From: SURF-21 sp964462595
GTDB lineage: Bacteria; Actinomycetota; Geothermincolia; Geothermincolales; RBG-13-55-18
Direction of reading: 5' to 3'
Assembly: GCA_964462595.1 (NCBI GenBank)
Contig: CAYWXM010000072.1
Coordinates: forward strand, 1-64,000
Length of the DNA stretch: 64,000 nucleotides
Part shown: piece by piece, positions 35,127 through 44,957 of the stretch
Position numbering within the stretch: the stretch's first letter is position 1
Layout: every line of letters starts with the position of its first letter
Notes under the pieces: generated by a model
Told to the model about the DNA's origin: nothing
Databases searched by the model: none
What the model saw: the letters and a program-made list of their open reading frames with translations, nothing else
Made by a program: the position numbers and the translations under genes

Positions 35127-36422
35127 TCATCTCGCGATAATGGGTGTTATCCTCGCCGTGGTGCGATGCAGCCGGGCGTTGACGAGCAACCAGAACGATT
35201 CAAGGGGAGGCAACGGGACCATTTTCAAAGGGTTTACACCCATTAGTGCCGTAAGGGCGGCCAGTACATCGCGCAGGTTATTGCACCCGGGGGCTGTGCG
35301 GACCGCTTTTTTACCCAGCCTTCGCCTCAGCTCCGGATAGGCTTCCTCAATGGCGCAGTCGCCCACCACCAAGACATTGCCCTGCAGTTTATCCAGCTCC
35401 TCCTTATCCAGGCCTTTGCCCATGACGATAGTGAAGCCGCCTTTGCCCTGGAAATCCACGTAAAGGTACTGCAGCACCATGCGGGTGTTGAGGCTGCAAC
35501 CCTCGGGGCAGCAAAGCTCCCGCCCCTCGACAATAGGCACATTGTCCGGGTAGATATCGAGGATCTCGCTGGTGTACTGGCGGCGGAACGGTTCCCGGTC
35601 CCCCATGACCTCGATCTCCTCGAGGTCGATAGTCCCCAGGCCGTCTTCCGCCGCCAATCTCAGGTGCTCCACCTCTGAAGGGTCTATGCCCATGACATCG
35701 CATCCGACGGCGTCAACCGCCAGCGTATCGTCTCCACCGATGAGCACGTCCAGGCGCTCGGCGCACCTGTCAACCAGTCCCTCGGGTGCGTCGTGGCCGT
35801 GGTTCATGGCATAAATCCCCTCGATAACGGTGAAATCGGGGCGGATAACGGCGTAGATGTCCGCGAACTTGCGGTGCAGGTTGTAGTTGTGGTCGCGTAT
35901 GCGGTCTCCCTGCATGATCAGGCCGAACTGGTTCTTTACCCCGAGGGTCACCGTGGCCATGGAATGGGTTTTGAGCTTGGGGAGGCTGACGTAGAGGTTT
36001 TCGTCCCGCCCGTCGATGAGGCGTTCCTTTACCCAGCGGGAGACGTGTACGTCGTATCCCAGGGTAGGGAGCGTTATCTCTGCCTGCCTTCCTTCGTCCA
36101 GGTATAGAGGAACGGCGCCCGCCTCTTTTGCCGCTTTGTCCATGCCGGTAATGCGGAAGACCAGGCGCGTGAAATTGGCCTGGGTGGTGTTCTCCATGAC
36201 GTAGACCTTGCGGGCACCAGCCCTCTTGAAAAGACGCGCCATGGCGGAAACCGCCGTCGGGTCGGTATAGCTGTGGGACTTGTAATCGACGCCGTTGGGC
36301 TTGATGAAAACGTCTTTCTTGTTCCCCAACACGGCCCCCGCCCCTCCAAAGGGTGCGAATACCTCCTCCATTGCGGTATCTATATCTTTTTCTATCCCCA
36401 CTACCGCAACCCTGCTCATCAT
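35127..36422 (-). CDS. DUF362 domain protein
   Basis: A 431-aa protein whose first 300 residues match DUF362: DVFIKPNGVDYKSHSYTDP, then ENLYVSLPKLKTHSMATVTL, GVKNQFGLIMQG and VIEGIYAMNHGHDAPEG. The domain occurs alone or with ferredoxins in many anaerobes and has no firm function. The C-terminal part contains a cysteine group (ELCCPEGCSLNTR) and a later CNNLRD that could bind metal. The ATG follows GGAGGGAGGAG. It lies upstream of the hydrolase-TPR gene on the same strand. Confidence 0.85.
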   Translation of the reverse strand: MMSRVAVVGIEKDIDTAMEEVFAPFGGAGAVLGNKKDVFIKPNGVDYKSHSYTDPTAVSAMARLFKRAGARKVYVMENTTQANFTRLVFRITGMDKAAKEAGAVPLYLDEGRQAEITLPTLGYDVHVSRWVKERLIDGRDENLYVSLPKLKTHSMATVTLGVKNQFGLIMQGDRIRDHNYNLHRKFADIYAVIRPDFTVIEGIYAMNHGHDAPEGLVDRCAERLDVLIGGDDTLAVDAVGCDVMGIDPSEVEHLRLAAEDGLGTIDLEEIEVMGDREPFRRQYTSEILDIYPDNVPIVEGRELCCPEGCSLNTRMVLQYLYVDFQGKGGFTIVMGKGLDKEELDKLQGNVLVVGDCAIEEAYPELRRRLGKKAVRTAPGCNNLRDVLAALTALMGVNPLKMVPLPPLESFWLLVNARLHRTTARITPIIAR

Positions 36423-36501
36423 CTCCTCCCTCCACCTGATTAGGGCGCCGCCGCCGCCATCATCATCGCGATATTCCCTCGTTCCTCCCTTCCGTGCTCA
36501 G

Positions 36502-36885
36502 TCATGCCCTGAACGCCACGGCTGAAAGCTGCACCTGGAAAGGCCTCAGCAGAGAAACCCCTACCGCTGACCTGGATGGATAAGGTGGGTGGAAGTATTC
36601 CTCGTAAACCTCGTTGAAGGCCGCCAGGTCTTTTATGTCTGCCAGGTAGACAACGACCGAGAGCACCTTATCGAGCGAGCTTCCCGCTGCCTGCAGAAGG
36701 CTCTTGAGGTTGCGCAGCACGATCATCGCCTCTTCGCGAATGTCGCCGCTGACCGCGACTCCGTCTGTCTTTACCGCGAGAAGCCCCGAGACAAACACGA
36801 GATCGCGCCATACCAGCGCAGGAGAATAAGGCCCACGGGGAACGGACACCCCATCTCCCGTTACAATCTCGATCTCATCCGCCAA
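36502..36885 (-). CDS. RidA/YjgF-family protein
   Basis: A small trimeric enamine/imine deaminase fold: GPYSPALVWRDLVFVSGLLA, then VLRNLKSLLQAAGSSLDKVL, VVYLADIKDLAAFNEVYEEY and PSRSAVGVSLL with the conserved Arg. I prefer the TTG at 36885 (127 aa, the usual RidA size), which has GAGGGGGTG upstream. The ATG at 36906 lacks a ribosome-binding site and sits only a few bases from a -10-like TATACT. RidA removes reactive enamines from PLP enzymes. Paralogues have other roles, so no symbol is given. Confidence 0.88.
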   Translation of the reverse strand: MADEIEIVTGDGVSVPRGPYSPALVWRDLVFVSGLLAVKTDGVAVSGDIREEAMIVLRNLKSLLQAAGSSLDKVLSVVVYLADIKDLAAFNEVYEEYFHPPYPSRSAVGVSLLRPFQVQLSAVAFRA

Positions 36886-37065
36886 GGCGCTCACCCCCTC
36901 GCCCATGAGTATATTACAAACACGTGGACATATGCAGTACGATGCAAGACCTCCGTTTTACCTCTACATCCATATCGGACGACGGGAAATGGAGCCAGTT
37001 ACCGGACGTCAATGCCTGGCTCTAAAAGCATGGCGCTTTCAGTTTTCGAGCGCTAAGGGGCGCTT

Positions 37066-37587
37066 TTATGCGCTGGCCCGTTGCAGGATCCTGGTGATGA
37101 CCGGGCGGTAGCGCGAGGACACCCTGGATCCGGTTGCGTACAGGCGGGACAGCAAGATATAGGATATCGCCAGAAAGCTGAATCCGAAGACCAGCCCCAG
37201 GGGAACTCCCACCCCGCCACCGAACAGGATCGAGCCCAGCGTAGTACCCACCACCAATCCCAGCAGGAAAGCAAGGAGAGGGATGCCGTAGAGGACGTAG
37301 GCAGCTCTTACGGAGGTGCTCATCGGAATATCCACGATAACGCAGTCGCCCTTTTCTGCACCTATTCCGTTATGCGCCTCCACGAGCATGGTATCGTCGT
37401 CCGGCACATAGCAGCACTTGCTGCGCAGCCCGCGTGAGTTTCCCTTGCGCAGCAAGACCTCGGCGAGGTCACCGTGCAATGCGAGCACCGTTCCCTCCTC
37501 CCATCTTTTCCTGGTAGCAGCGGAATAGTCGTAGAGCTCCGGCAGCTCCTCCGGCTTTGTGGCGATCCCGGTGTTCTCGTTGACCAT
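37066..37587 (-). CDS. RseC/MucC-like membrane protein
   Basis: The protein has an N-terminal soluble region with EEGTVLALHGDLAEVLLRK, then SKCCYVPDDDTMLVEAHNGIG, where RseC proteins carry a cysteine cluster. VGDxVxV-like GDCVIVDIPMSTSVRAAYVLY leads into two membrane helices (PLLAFLLGLVVGTTLGSILF and LGLVFGFSFLAISYILLS). RseC relatives are tied to SoxR reduction or electron transport (Rnf). No such genes are nearby. The ATG at 37587 has GGGAGG at 8 bases, better than the GTG at 37596. The copper ATPase gene ends 50 bp away on the same strand but upstream. Confidence 0.8.
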   Translation of the reverse strand: MVNENTGIATKPEELPELYDYSAATRKRWEEGTVLALHGDLAEVLLRKGNSRGLRSKCCYVPDDDTMLVEAHNGIGAEKGDCVIVDIPMSTSVRAAYVLYGIPLLAFLLGLVVGTTLGSILFGGGVGVPLGLVFGFSFLAISYILLSRLYATGSRVSSRYRPVITRILQRASA

Positions 37588-37646
37588 TTTCATCACCTCC
37601 CAACCTGCTCATACCATCGCGGCGCCGGCAGGCCGTTGCCGGGGCT

Positions 37647-40364
37647 TCACCGGATGGCAGCAGCGAATTTCTCGGGGTCATTGTCAAATTCCTCTTTGCA
37701 CATCTTACTGCAGAAATATATCGTCTTGCCCTGGTATTGCGATGTGGCCGCGGCATCTTTCTTTCTGACCGTCATCCCGCATACCGGGTCTATTGCCTTT
37801 CCCATCATCTCGGATCCCTCCTCTCTTTTTTCCAATTCGATCGCTGATCCGCCTCCACTATGCCCTACGCCCCTCTTTTCCTTAAAGCGCTTCAACCGCA
37901 GTGAATTACTTATGACAGACACCGAACTGAAGGCCATGGCGGCGGCGGCATAGATGGGGTTGAGCAACACCCCCCAGACCGGGTAGAGCAGTCCGGCGGC
38001 TATGGGTATGCCGATGACGTTATAGATGAAGGCCCAGAAGAGGTTCTGCCTGATGGTCCTCAGCGTGGCCCGTGAAAGCTCGATGGCCGTTGCCACCTTG
38101 CGCAGGTCATCGGAGATAAGCGTGATATCCGATGTCTCCAGGGCCACGTCCGTCCCCGTGCCTATGGCTATCCCGATGTCCGCCTGCGCCAGTGCGGGAG
38201 CGTCGTTGATACCGTCCCCCACCATGGCCACCACCTTGCCTTCCGACTGCATGCGGGCTATCTCCGCCGCCTTGTCCGCCGGCATGACCTCGGCCAGCAC
38301 GCGGTCTACCCCCACTTGGCGGGCTATGGCTTCCGCCGTCGAGTGGCGGTCTCCGCTGAGCATGACCACTTCCACGCCGAGCCGCTTCAGAGAGCTCACA
38401 GCATCCGGGGCCATGGGCTTCAGGGTATCGGCAACGGCCACGAACCCGAGTAACTCGCCACCGGCCATGGCATAGATCACTGTTTTTCCCTCGCCGGCCA
38501 TATCCTCGGCCTTCACCTCGAGTTCCCCCAGGCTCGCTCCTGCCTCGTCCATAAAAGCGGCGTTGCCCAACCTCACCTCCCTGCCATCCAGTGTGGCGTA
38601 CACGCCGCGGCCCGGGTAGGCCTGGAAATCGCGCGCCTCGCCCAGGTTCAACCCCCTGGACTTCGCCTCCTCCACCAGCGTCTCGCCTAAAGGATGTTCG
38701 CTGCCTCGCTCTACCGAGGCGGCCAGCGCCAGCAGCCCGTTCTTTCCCCCGTTTCCCACGGCCACCAGGTCCGTTACCGCCGGCTTGCCCCAGGTCAGGG
38801 TTCCGGTCTTATCGAATACCACCACGTCCAGGCGGCCCGCGGTCTCCAGGATCTCCCCTCCCTTGATGAGTATGCCCAGCTCAGCTCCCTTGCCAGTGCC
38901 CACCATTATGGCGGTAGGGGTAGCCAGTCCCAGCGCGCAGGGACAGGCGATCACCAGCACCGCCACGAAGTTGATGAGCGCAAAGTTAAAGGACGGCTCC
39001 GGACCTGCCAACAACCAGGCCAGAAAAGTCACGGCGGCTATGGAGATCACCAGCGGCACGAACACCGAGGCCACCCTGTCCGCGAGGCGCTGGATAGGGG
39101 CCTTACTGCCCTGGGCTTCCTCCACCAGCCTGATGATCTGGGCCAGCACGGTGTCACTGCCCACCCTCGTGACCCGGAAGCGGAACGACCCGGTGCCGTT
39201 AACCGTGGCTCCCGTGACCTCGTCCCCCGGCCCTTTCTCCACCGGCAAGGGCTCGCCGCTGAGCATGGACTCGTCCACGGCGCTGCGTCCTTCCTCCACC
39301 AGACCGTCAACGGGGACTTTCTCCCCCGGGCGCACGATCACGATATCCCCCACGCGAACCTCGTCTACGGCAACGTCTAGTTCCTTGCCCCCGCGCAGTA
39401 CCCGCGCCGTGCGCGCCCGCAGGTCCATGAGGCGGCGGATGGCCTCGGAGGTGCGCCCCTTGGCGCGGGCCTCGAGGAAACGCCCCAGCAGGATGAGGGC
39501 GATGATGGTGGCGGAGGCATCGTAGTAGACTGCCAGCTCCAGGCCGGTCCCGCTGATGAAAGAGGGGATGAAGGTCGCCACCACGCTGTAGAGGTAGGCC
39601 GCGGTAGTGCCCACGGCGATAAGAGTGTTCATATCCGTGGTGCGGTGGCGGGCGGCTTTGAAAGCGGCGCGGTAAAATGTGAGCCCGGGCCAGAACTGCA
39701 CCGGGGTGGCCAGGATAAAAAGTATCACGAACATGGTCCGCTCCGGGATTTCCCGCAGGCCGGGCAGGTGCATGCCTCCCATGGACAGTATCATGATCAA
39801 GGCCGCGGAGGCTGCGCTATAGATAAGCTTCGCCTTGAGTAGCCTGGTTTCGTGTTCGCGGCGCCTGCGCTCGCGGTCCAGCGCTTCCCCGCCCTCAGCC
39901 GTGGCCACCAGCTTGTAACCGGCGGCATCCACGGCTCGCGCCATGTTATCGTATGAGGCCAGCTCGGGGTCGTAGGTCACCGTCGCCCGTTCCGTGGCCA
40001 GGTTCACTTCCGCGCTTAGTACCCCTTCGACCTCGGAAAGGGCTTTTTCCACCCGTGCTACGCAGGAGGCGCAGGTCATGCCCTCTACCGCATAGGTCGC
40101 CTTCTCCAGGCCGGCACTGTAGCCAAGATCCTCGATAACGCCGACGATTTTCTCCAGGCCGGTTTCTCCGGGACGGAAGGACACGGAGGCTTTCTCGGAC
40201 GCCAGGTTGACTGCGGCGCTGTCCACCCCGGGCATGTCCTTGAGCGCTTTCTCCACCCTGGTGGCGCAGGTTGCGCAGGTCATACCGCCCACGTTGACCA
40301 CTACCTTGGCTCCGCTTTCCCTTTTCTCCTCTCCTTGCGCGGCGGCATCTTTTATGCCCACCAT
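37647..40364 (-). CDS. copA: Copper-translocating P-type ATPase with C-terminal YHS domain
   Basis: A P1B-type ATPase exporting Cu(I). Two N-terminal metal-binding domains carry GMTCATC (about residues 30-36) and GMTCASC (about 98-104). The membrane metal site is CPC in VIACPCALGLATP. The phosphorylation site is DKTGTLTWGKP, SEHPLG is the HP locus, and MVGDGINDAPAL is the hinge. The last 50 residues are a YHS domain (DPVCGMTVRKKDA, FCSKMCKEEF) with its own cysteines, an appended metal-binding tail seen in some bacterial CopA proteins. I favour the fourth-codon ATG at 40364, with GGGAG at 9 bases. No CopZ or CsoR gene is adjacent. Confidence 0.96.
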   Translation of the reverse strand: MVGIKDAAAQGEEKRESGAKVVVNVGGMTCATCATRVEKALKDMPGVDSAAVNLASEKASVSFRPGETGLEKIVGVIEDLGYSAGLEKATYAVEGMTCASCVARVEKALSEVEGVLSAEVNLATERATVTYDPELASYDNMARAVDAAGYKLVATAEGGEALDRERRRREHETRLLKAKLIYSAASAALIMILSMGGMHLPGLREIPERTMFVILFILATPVQFWPGLTFYRAAFKAARHRTTDMNTLIAVGTTAAYLYSVVATFIPSFISGTGLELAVYYDASATIIALILLGRFLEARAKGRTSEAIRRLMDLRARTARVLRGGKELDVAVDEVRVGDIVIVRPGEKVPVDGLVEEGRSAVDESMLSGEPLPVEKGPGDEVTGATVNGTGSFRFRVTRVGSDTVLAQIIRLVEEAQGSKAPIQRLADRVASVFVPLVISIAAVTFLAWLLAGPEPSFNFALINFVAVLVIACPCALGLATPTAIMVGTGKGAELGILIKGGEILETAGRLDVVVFDKTGTLTWGKPAVTDLVAVGNGGKNGLLALAASVERGSEHPLGETLVEEAKSRGLNLGEARDFQAYPGRGVYATLDGREVRLGNAAFMDEAGASLGELEVKAEDMAGEGKTVIYAMAGGELLGFVAVADTLKPMAPDAVSSLKRLGVEVVMLSGDRHSTAEAIARQVGVDRVLAEVMPADKAAEIARMQSEGKVVAMVGDGINDAPALAQADIGIAIGTGTDVALETSDITLISDDLRKVATAIELSRATLRTIRQNLFWAFIYNVIGIPIAAGLLYPVWGVLLNPIYAAAAMAFSSVSVISNSLRLKRFKEKRGVGHSGGGSAIELEKREEGSEMMGKAIDPVCGMTVRKKDAAATSQYQGKTIYFCSKMCKEEFDNDPEKFAAAIR

Positions 40365-40591
40365 ATCTACCATCTCCCATTAAAGCCTGCGGCCTCCCTT
40401 CCGGGCGGCCGCCTCAGGATCGCTATTCTATTTTTCCCTTTCAGCCACCGCCCTATCGCACGGTGTCAGCGCCAGCATTTTCTCGCCTTAATTGCTATTA
40501 TCAGGGGGAAAGTGACCTCCACACCATGAGCCAACTCATCCCCTGCCCGTAAACCATCAACCACCGCTTCGGCATAGAGTAAAATGCCCCT

Positions 40592-41728
40592 ATGGACGGT
40601 AAGATGCCACCGGATGAACGGGGTTCGCTGGACCGCTCCAGGTTGCGGCGCGGCTTAATCATGGCCCTGGCCCTCTCCGCCGCCACCCTCATCGTCATCT
40701 CGCTGGCCACCCTGGACCGGGATACCTTCTCAGCCCTTTCCGACCTCTCGCCCGGCTTCCTCGTCCTGGCCGCCGCGCTCTCCCTGGGGAGATGGCTGTG
40801 GTCGGTTTTACGCATGAGGCTGCTAATTGGATGCGCCGGCAGGAGAGTGCCCGTGCGCAATATTGTCAAGACGGTGTACGCGGGTTATTTCATGGGACTC
40901 ATCACCCCGCTGCGAGCGGGAGGGGTCACGGGAGAGATGTTCTTCCTCTACGAGTACGGGCTGGGCGCGGGCGAGGCGATCGCGGTGGTCTCCTTCGGCG
41001 CCTGCATCTCCACCGCCCTGCTCATGCTCCTCTTTCCCTTCGCCATCTGGATAAGCGGAAGTTACATCGACCTTTCCGTGTCCGTACGCGGAGTCCTCTT
41101 CTCCGCCCTGGCCGTCGGGCTGATCTACCTGGCGCTCGTCTTATGGGCCATCCTGCGGCCCCATGCCACGGTGGGGCGGACCCTGCTCGATCACTCCCCC
41201 GCCTTTCTGCGCAGGCGCGGGTGGTACCGCCGTTTCCTCGAGCGCCTGTCCTCCGAGATACAGGCTTTCGCGGAATCCCTCAGGCAGCTTGCGCGTATAG
41301 GCGGTGCGAAGCTCACCGTGGTGGTCATCCTGACCCTGCTCTACTGGTTCACCGGTTTTCTGGCCATTCCCGTGGCCGTAGTGGGCCTGGGCTACGGTTC
41401 CTTTTTCTGGCAGGCAGTCGTGGCGCAACTGGTGGTGCACATCCTCATGCCCTTTGTCCCCACCCCCGGGGGAAGCGGCATCGGGGAGGTAGGCTTCCTG
41501 TACGTGTATAAGAGCATTTTCGCGGATGTCGGCGTAGCGGGGCTGCTCACCCTTATCTGGCGCTTTATCGATTTCTATCTCGGCCTGCTGGTGGGGGGAG
41601 CCGCGTTCATCCTCGTCATGCGCGATATCGGCAGGGTACCGCGACGCGGTCCAGCGGAGGGTGCACCACAGGAGGAGAAAACGGCCGCTCCGGAAGAGGA
41701 GGAGCCGGCTTCCCGGGAGACGGCCTGA
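40592..41728 (+). CDS. Lysylphosphatidylglycerol synthase TM/flippase-like membrane protein (UPF0104)
   Basis: A 378-aa polytopic protein with about eight helices, matching the LPG_synthase_TM/AglD-like family. The conserved elements are GYFMGLITPLRAGGVTGEMF and MPFVPTPGGSGIGEVGF. It lacks the catalytic transferase domain of MprF, so it is likely a lipid-linked flippase or an accessory protein. The C-terminal 40 residues are Glu/Pro-rich and cytoplasmic. No ribosome-binding site precedes the ATG, but TAAAAT ends 7 bases before it, so the message may be leaderless. Divergent from copA. Confidence 0.88.
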   Translation: MDGKMPPDERGSLDRSRLRRGLIMALALSAATLIVISLATLDRDTFSALSDLSPGFLVLAAALSLGRWLWSVLRMRLLIGCAGRRVPVRNIVKTVYAGYFMGLITPLRAGGVTGEMFFLYEYGLGAGEAIAVVSFGACISTALLMLLFPFAIWISGSYIDLSVSVRGVLFSALAVGLIYLALVLWAILRPHATVGRTLLDHSPAFLRRRGWYRRFLERLSSEIQAFAESLRQLARIGGAKLTVVVILTLLYWFTGFLAIPVAVVGLGYGSFFWQAVVAQLVVHILMPFVPTPGGSGIGEVGFLYVYKSIFADVGVAGLLTLIWRFIDFYLGLLVGGAAFILVMRDIGRVPRRGPAEGAPQEEKTAAPEEEEPASRETA

Positions 41729-41883
41729 GCGTCAGCCCCACCGGTTTTTTAACCCTCGCGGCCGGGGCCGGCTGGATCAGCTTGCCCTCCGGGACAAGCG
41801 CACAGGGGGATTGAACTCCTCGCGATTGATATAATCTAATCCGGCTTAAATGATGAAATGATCAAGCGAGGGAGAGGGAGCGC

Positions 41884-43734
41884 GTGGAATATCTTATAAC
41901 CGTACAGCCACAAGGTCTGCGGCTGTCCTCCAGCGGAGACGAAGACCTGCTTGCCACCCTGCACGGCGCCGGCATAGAGGTGGAAAGCATATGCGGGGGT
42001 ATGGGCACCTGCGGCAAGTGCCGTATCCATATCCTGGAGGGTAAAGTCAGCGAGCCCACGGCGCAGGAGAAGGACTATTTCTCGGGCGAACAGCTCGAGC
42101 GGGGCGAGAGGCTGGCCTGCCAGGCCTGCCCGGAGGGCGACCTGTCTATATATATACCGGCATCTTCCCTCACCTCGGGCCAGAGGTTGCAGCTGGAAAG
42201 CGAGCTGGGGGTGAAAGATCTGGAGCCGGCGGTGCGCTGCCACGACCTCGAGGTTGAGATCCCCGACTTGCCCGGCGATCCCGGTTCTGACCTGGAGCGG
42301 GTCCTGGACGCCCTGCGGGCAACGGCCCCGGAGGCGGAAGTGCGGCATGCATGCCTGGCGGCATTAAAAGGGCTTCCCCCGACCCTGCGCGAAAACCGCG
42401 GCGTGGTGAGGGCGGTTACCCGACGCGGCGAGCTGCTCGGGCTTCTTGCCCGCGAGCGCAGTCCCCTGGGGGTCGCCGTGGACCTCGGCAGCACCAAGAT
42501 AGCCGTCTTCCTCTACGACCTGGCGGACGGGAGCCTGCTGTCAAACCGTGGCTTCCTCAATCCCCAGGTCCCCTACGGGGAGGACATCATAACCCGTATC
42601 CAGTTCGCGATGGATAAGGACCCCTCCCTCCTCGGTGAAGTGGTGGCGCGGGGCATAGGCGACAACCTCGCCGCCATGTGCGGGGAATCCGCCCGCTGGC
42701 CGGAGGATATCTACGAGACGGTTCTGGTGGGAAACACCGCCATGCATCACCTCTTTCTCGGGCTGCCCGTGGCCCAGCTCGGCATGAGCCCGTACATCCC
42801 CGCAACGGATCTTCCCCTGGAGGTAAGGGCGGGGGAACTCGGTCTGGCTTTCAACCCTGCCGGGCTCGTCTACCTGCCTCCCCCCATCGCCGGCTACGTC
42901 GGCTCCGATCACCTGGCGGCGGTTTACGCGGCCCGGCTGTGGGAGAGGCCGGAGCCCAGCCTGCTGCTGGATATAGGCACCAACACCGAGGTGGCATTGC
43001 ACGCGGGCGGGCGCATGCGCTGCTGCTCTTGCGCCTCTGGCCCCGCCTTCGAGGGCGGTGGACTCAGCCAGGGCATGCGCGCCGCACATGGAGCCATCGA
43101 AGACATGGTCATCGATCCCGCAAGCGGGGAGCCGGAACTCTCGATCATCGGGGATGCGCCACCCCTGGGGATCTGCGGCTCGGGCATCCTCTCGGCGCTG
43201 GCCGCCATGGTCCAGGTGGGGGCCATAGACGCAGGTGGGAGGATGATGGAGGGCACCTCCAGGGTGGATCGCAGGGACGGCGAGCTCGCCTATTACCTCG
43301 CCCTGCCCGACGGCGAAAGCCGCGATGGCGTAGCGATCACCCAGAACGACGTCCGCGAGATACAGAAGGCCAAGGGAGCCATACGCGCCGGAGTGGATGC
43401 TCTGCTGGCCGAGGCGGAGATAATCCACACAGATCTCAAGGAAGTCATCCTGGCCGGGGCTTTCGGGACCTATATCGACCCCGCCGCCGCCATCTACATA
43501 TCGCTGCTCCCCCCCATATCCCCGGATATCGTCAACCAGGTCGGGAACGCCGCCGGCGCGGGAGCGCGCTCGATGCTCCTCTCGGAGCGCGCGCGTTCCG
43601 AAGCCGAGGGGGTGGCCCGGCGCCTGGAATACCTGGAGCTCTCTTCTTACCCTCAACTGGGCAAGCTCTTCGCCGCTGACATGTACCTGTCCGAGGAAGC
43701 GGTGTCAGCCGCCAAGCTGCGCTTCAAACTCTAA
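41884..43734 (+). CDS. RACo-type ASKHA protein with 2Fe-2S ferredoxin domain (DUF4445)
   Basis: The protein resembles reductive activators of corrinoid proteins, which use ATP and a 2Fe-2S cluster to reduce inactive Co(II) corrinoids. Residues 1-95 are a ferredoxin domain with ICGGMGTCGKC (C-x5-C-x2-C) and a fourth Cys in LACQACPEG. A linker follows, then the ASKHA ATPase domain from about residue 195: VAVDLGSTKIAVFLYDL (phosphate 1), LLLDIGTNTEVALHAGG (phosphate 2) and LAGAFGTYIDP. The start is GTG with GGGAG upstream. The length of 616 aa is typical. No corrinoid methyltransferase is in the window, so its partner must be elsewhere. Confidence 0.92.
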   Translation: MEYLITVQPQGLRLSSSGDEDLLATLHGAGIEVESICGGMGTCGKCRIHILEGKVSEPTAQEKDYFSGEQLERGERLACQACPEGDLSIYIPASSLTSGQRLQLESELGVKDLEPAVRCHDLEVEIPDLPGDPGSDLERVLDALRATAPEAEVRHACLAALKGLPPTLRENRGVVRAVTRRGELLGLLARERSPLGVAVDLGSTKIAVFLYDLADGSLLSNRGFLNPQVPYGEDIITRIQFAMDKDPSLLGEVVARGIGDNLAAMCGESARWPEDIYETVLVGNTAMHHLFLGLPVAQLGMSPYIPATDLPLEVRAGELGLAFNPAGLVYLPPPIAGYVGSDHLAAVYAARLWERPEPSLLLDIGTNTEVALHAGGRMRCCSCASGPAFEGGGLSQGMRAAHGAIEDMVIDPASGEPELSIIGDAPPLGICGSGILSALAAMVQVGAIDAGGRMMEGTSRVDRRDGELAYYLALPDGESRDGVAITQNDVREIQKAKGAIRAGVDALLAEAEIIHTDLKEVILAGAFGTYIDPAAAIYISLLPPISPDIVNQVGNAAGAGARSMLLSERARSEAEGVARRLEYLELSSYPQLGKLFAADMYLSEEAVSAAKLRFKL

Positions 43735-43865
43735 TGCAATCGCCTGGCCCGCCCGATAAATCTAGCGTCATGGCCGATCGCGGCATGCCAGCGGCTGGCG
43801 GTAGCTGAGTCACAGGGAGCCGGCACCGGCGCGGAGCATGCCGGGCACCGAAGGAGCAGGTGATC

Positions 43866-44957
43866 TTGGAAAAAGAAAGGGGCGGACCAGCAAAGAGGGA
43901 GCAGTCCTTTCTGTGGCGATGGGGCATGTCGAGCTGGATGTTCCTGGGTATAGTCGGCGCCCTCGTCGTCTTCGGGCTTGCCTATTCCAAAACCCACCAG
44001 GTGGTAATACCGCTGGTGATAGCGATTATTATCGGTATCCTGCTGGAGCCGTTCGTGGATTTCATGACCCGCCACCACATCCCGAGATGGCTGGCGACCC
44101 TGTTCATGATGATAATCATCGTGCTCGTGATAGCGGGTTTCCTGGCCGTGATCGTTTACGGTATCACCACCCAGGCCAGCGCCATCGAGGACCAGGTCGA
44201 GAAAGGCGTGGATAAAATACAGGCCTGGCTGGACAACCTCGAGGTCAGCGGGGGCTTCGCCCGGTGGGTGCAGGAGCAGATAGAGAAAGCCTGGCCCTCA
44301 ATCACCAGCGGTATCGCGAAAGAGGTGGCGGGAAGCGTGCACGGCCTGACCTCGTTCCTCGTCGGGGCCTTCATCGGCTTCTTTATCCTCATGTTCATCC
44401 TCGCCGACGATGGCGCCATCAAGGACTGGGTCTCCGGGCACATGGGGGTCCCGCGCCGCACCGGCGACATCATCATGAACGAGGTCTATGCATCCATCAG
44501 GGGTTATTTTAAGGGCACCACCATCATCGCTACCGTGGATACGATTCTGGTCGTCGTGGTGTCCCTTATCCTGCGCGTGCCCCTGGTGGGAGCGATCGCC
44601 CTGGTCAGCTTCATCACCTGTTTCATACCATCTTTTGGAGGCTATATAGGGGGCGCTTTCGCCGTCATGATAGCGCTGGCGTCACAGGGCCTGACCGCCG
44701 GGATCATCATGCTGGTGCTGGTGATCCTCATCCACACCGTGATGCAGAACCCGGTTCAGGCCGTCGCTTACGGCAAGACACTGCAGCTTCACCCGCTGGT
44801 CGCGCTGCTGGTGACCCTGCTGGGCGCGGTATTCGCCGGGATTTTCGGGGCCATCCTCGCCGTGCCCATCACCGCCGTGATACTCAAGGTGTCGCGCGAA
44901 CTCAAGCGGGTCCGGGCGGAAGATGCCGATAACATGGGGCCAGAGCTCAGATCTTGA
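43866..44957 (+). CDS. AI-2E family transporter (TqsA/PerM-like)
   Basis: A membrane protein of about 363 aa with the family's eight-helix pattern: two helices near the N-terminus (MFLGIVGALVVFGLAYS, VVIPLVIAIIIGILLEPFVD), a third, a central soluble segment, then five more. ITCFIPSFGGYIGGAFAVMIAL and LHPLVALLVTLLGAVFAGIFGAI are conserved blocks. Members export autoinducer-2, ions or unknown solutes. AAGGAG lies 9 bases before the TTG at 43866 and only 3 before the GTG at 43860, so I use TTG. The 3' end of the gene lies inside a large inverted repeat. Confidence 0.88.
   Translation: MEKERGGPAKREQSFLWRWGMSSWMFLGIVGALVVFGLAYSKTHQVVIPLVIAIIIGILLEPFVDFMTRHHIPRWLATLFMMIIIVLVIAGFLAVIVYGITTQASAIEDQVEKGVDKIQAWLDNLEVSGGFARWVQEQIEKAWPSITSGIAKEVAGSVHGLTSFLVGAFIGFFILMFILADDGAIKDWVSGHMGVPRRTGDIIMNEVYASIRGYFKGTTIIATVDTILVVVVSLILRVPLVGAIALVSFITCFIPSFGGYIGGAFAVMIALASQGLTAGIIMLVLVILIHTVMQNPVQAVAYGKTLQLHPLVALLVTLLGAVFAGIFGAILAVPITAVILKVSRELKRVRAEDADNMGPELRS

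Noticed and set aside
36960..37060. Possible terminator hairpins (GAGCCAG/CTGGCTC and AGCGC/GCGCT) after the RseC-like gene.
   Set aside because: Stems are short, and the T-tract of the second is on the wrong strand for the gene that ends there.
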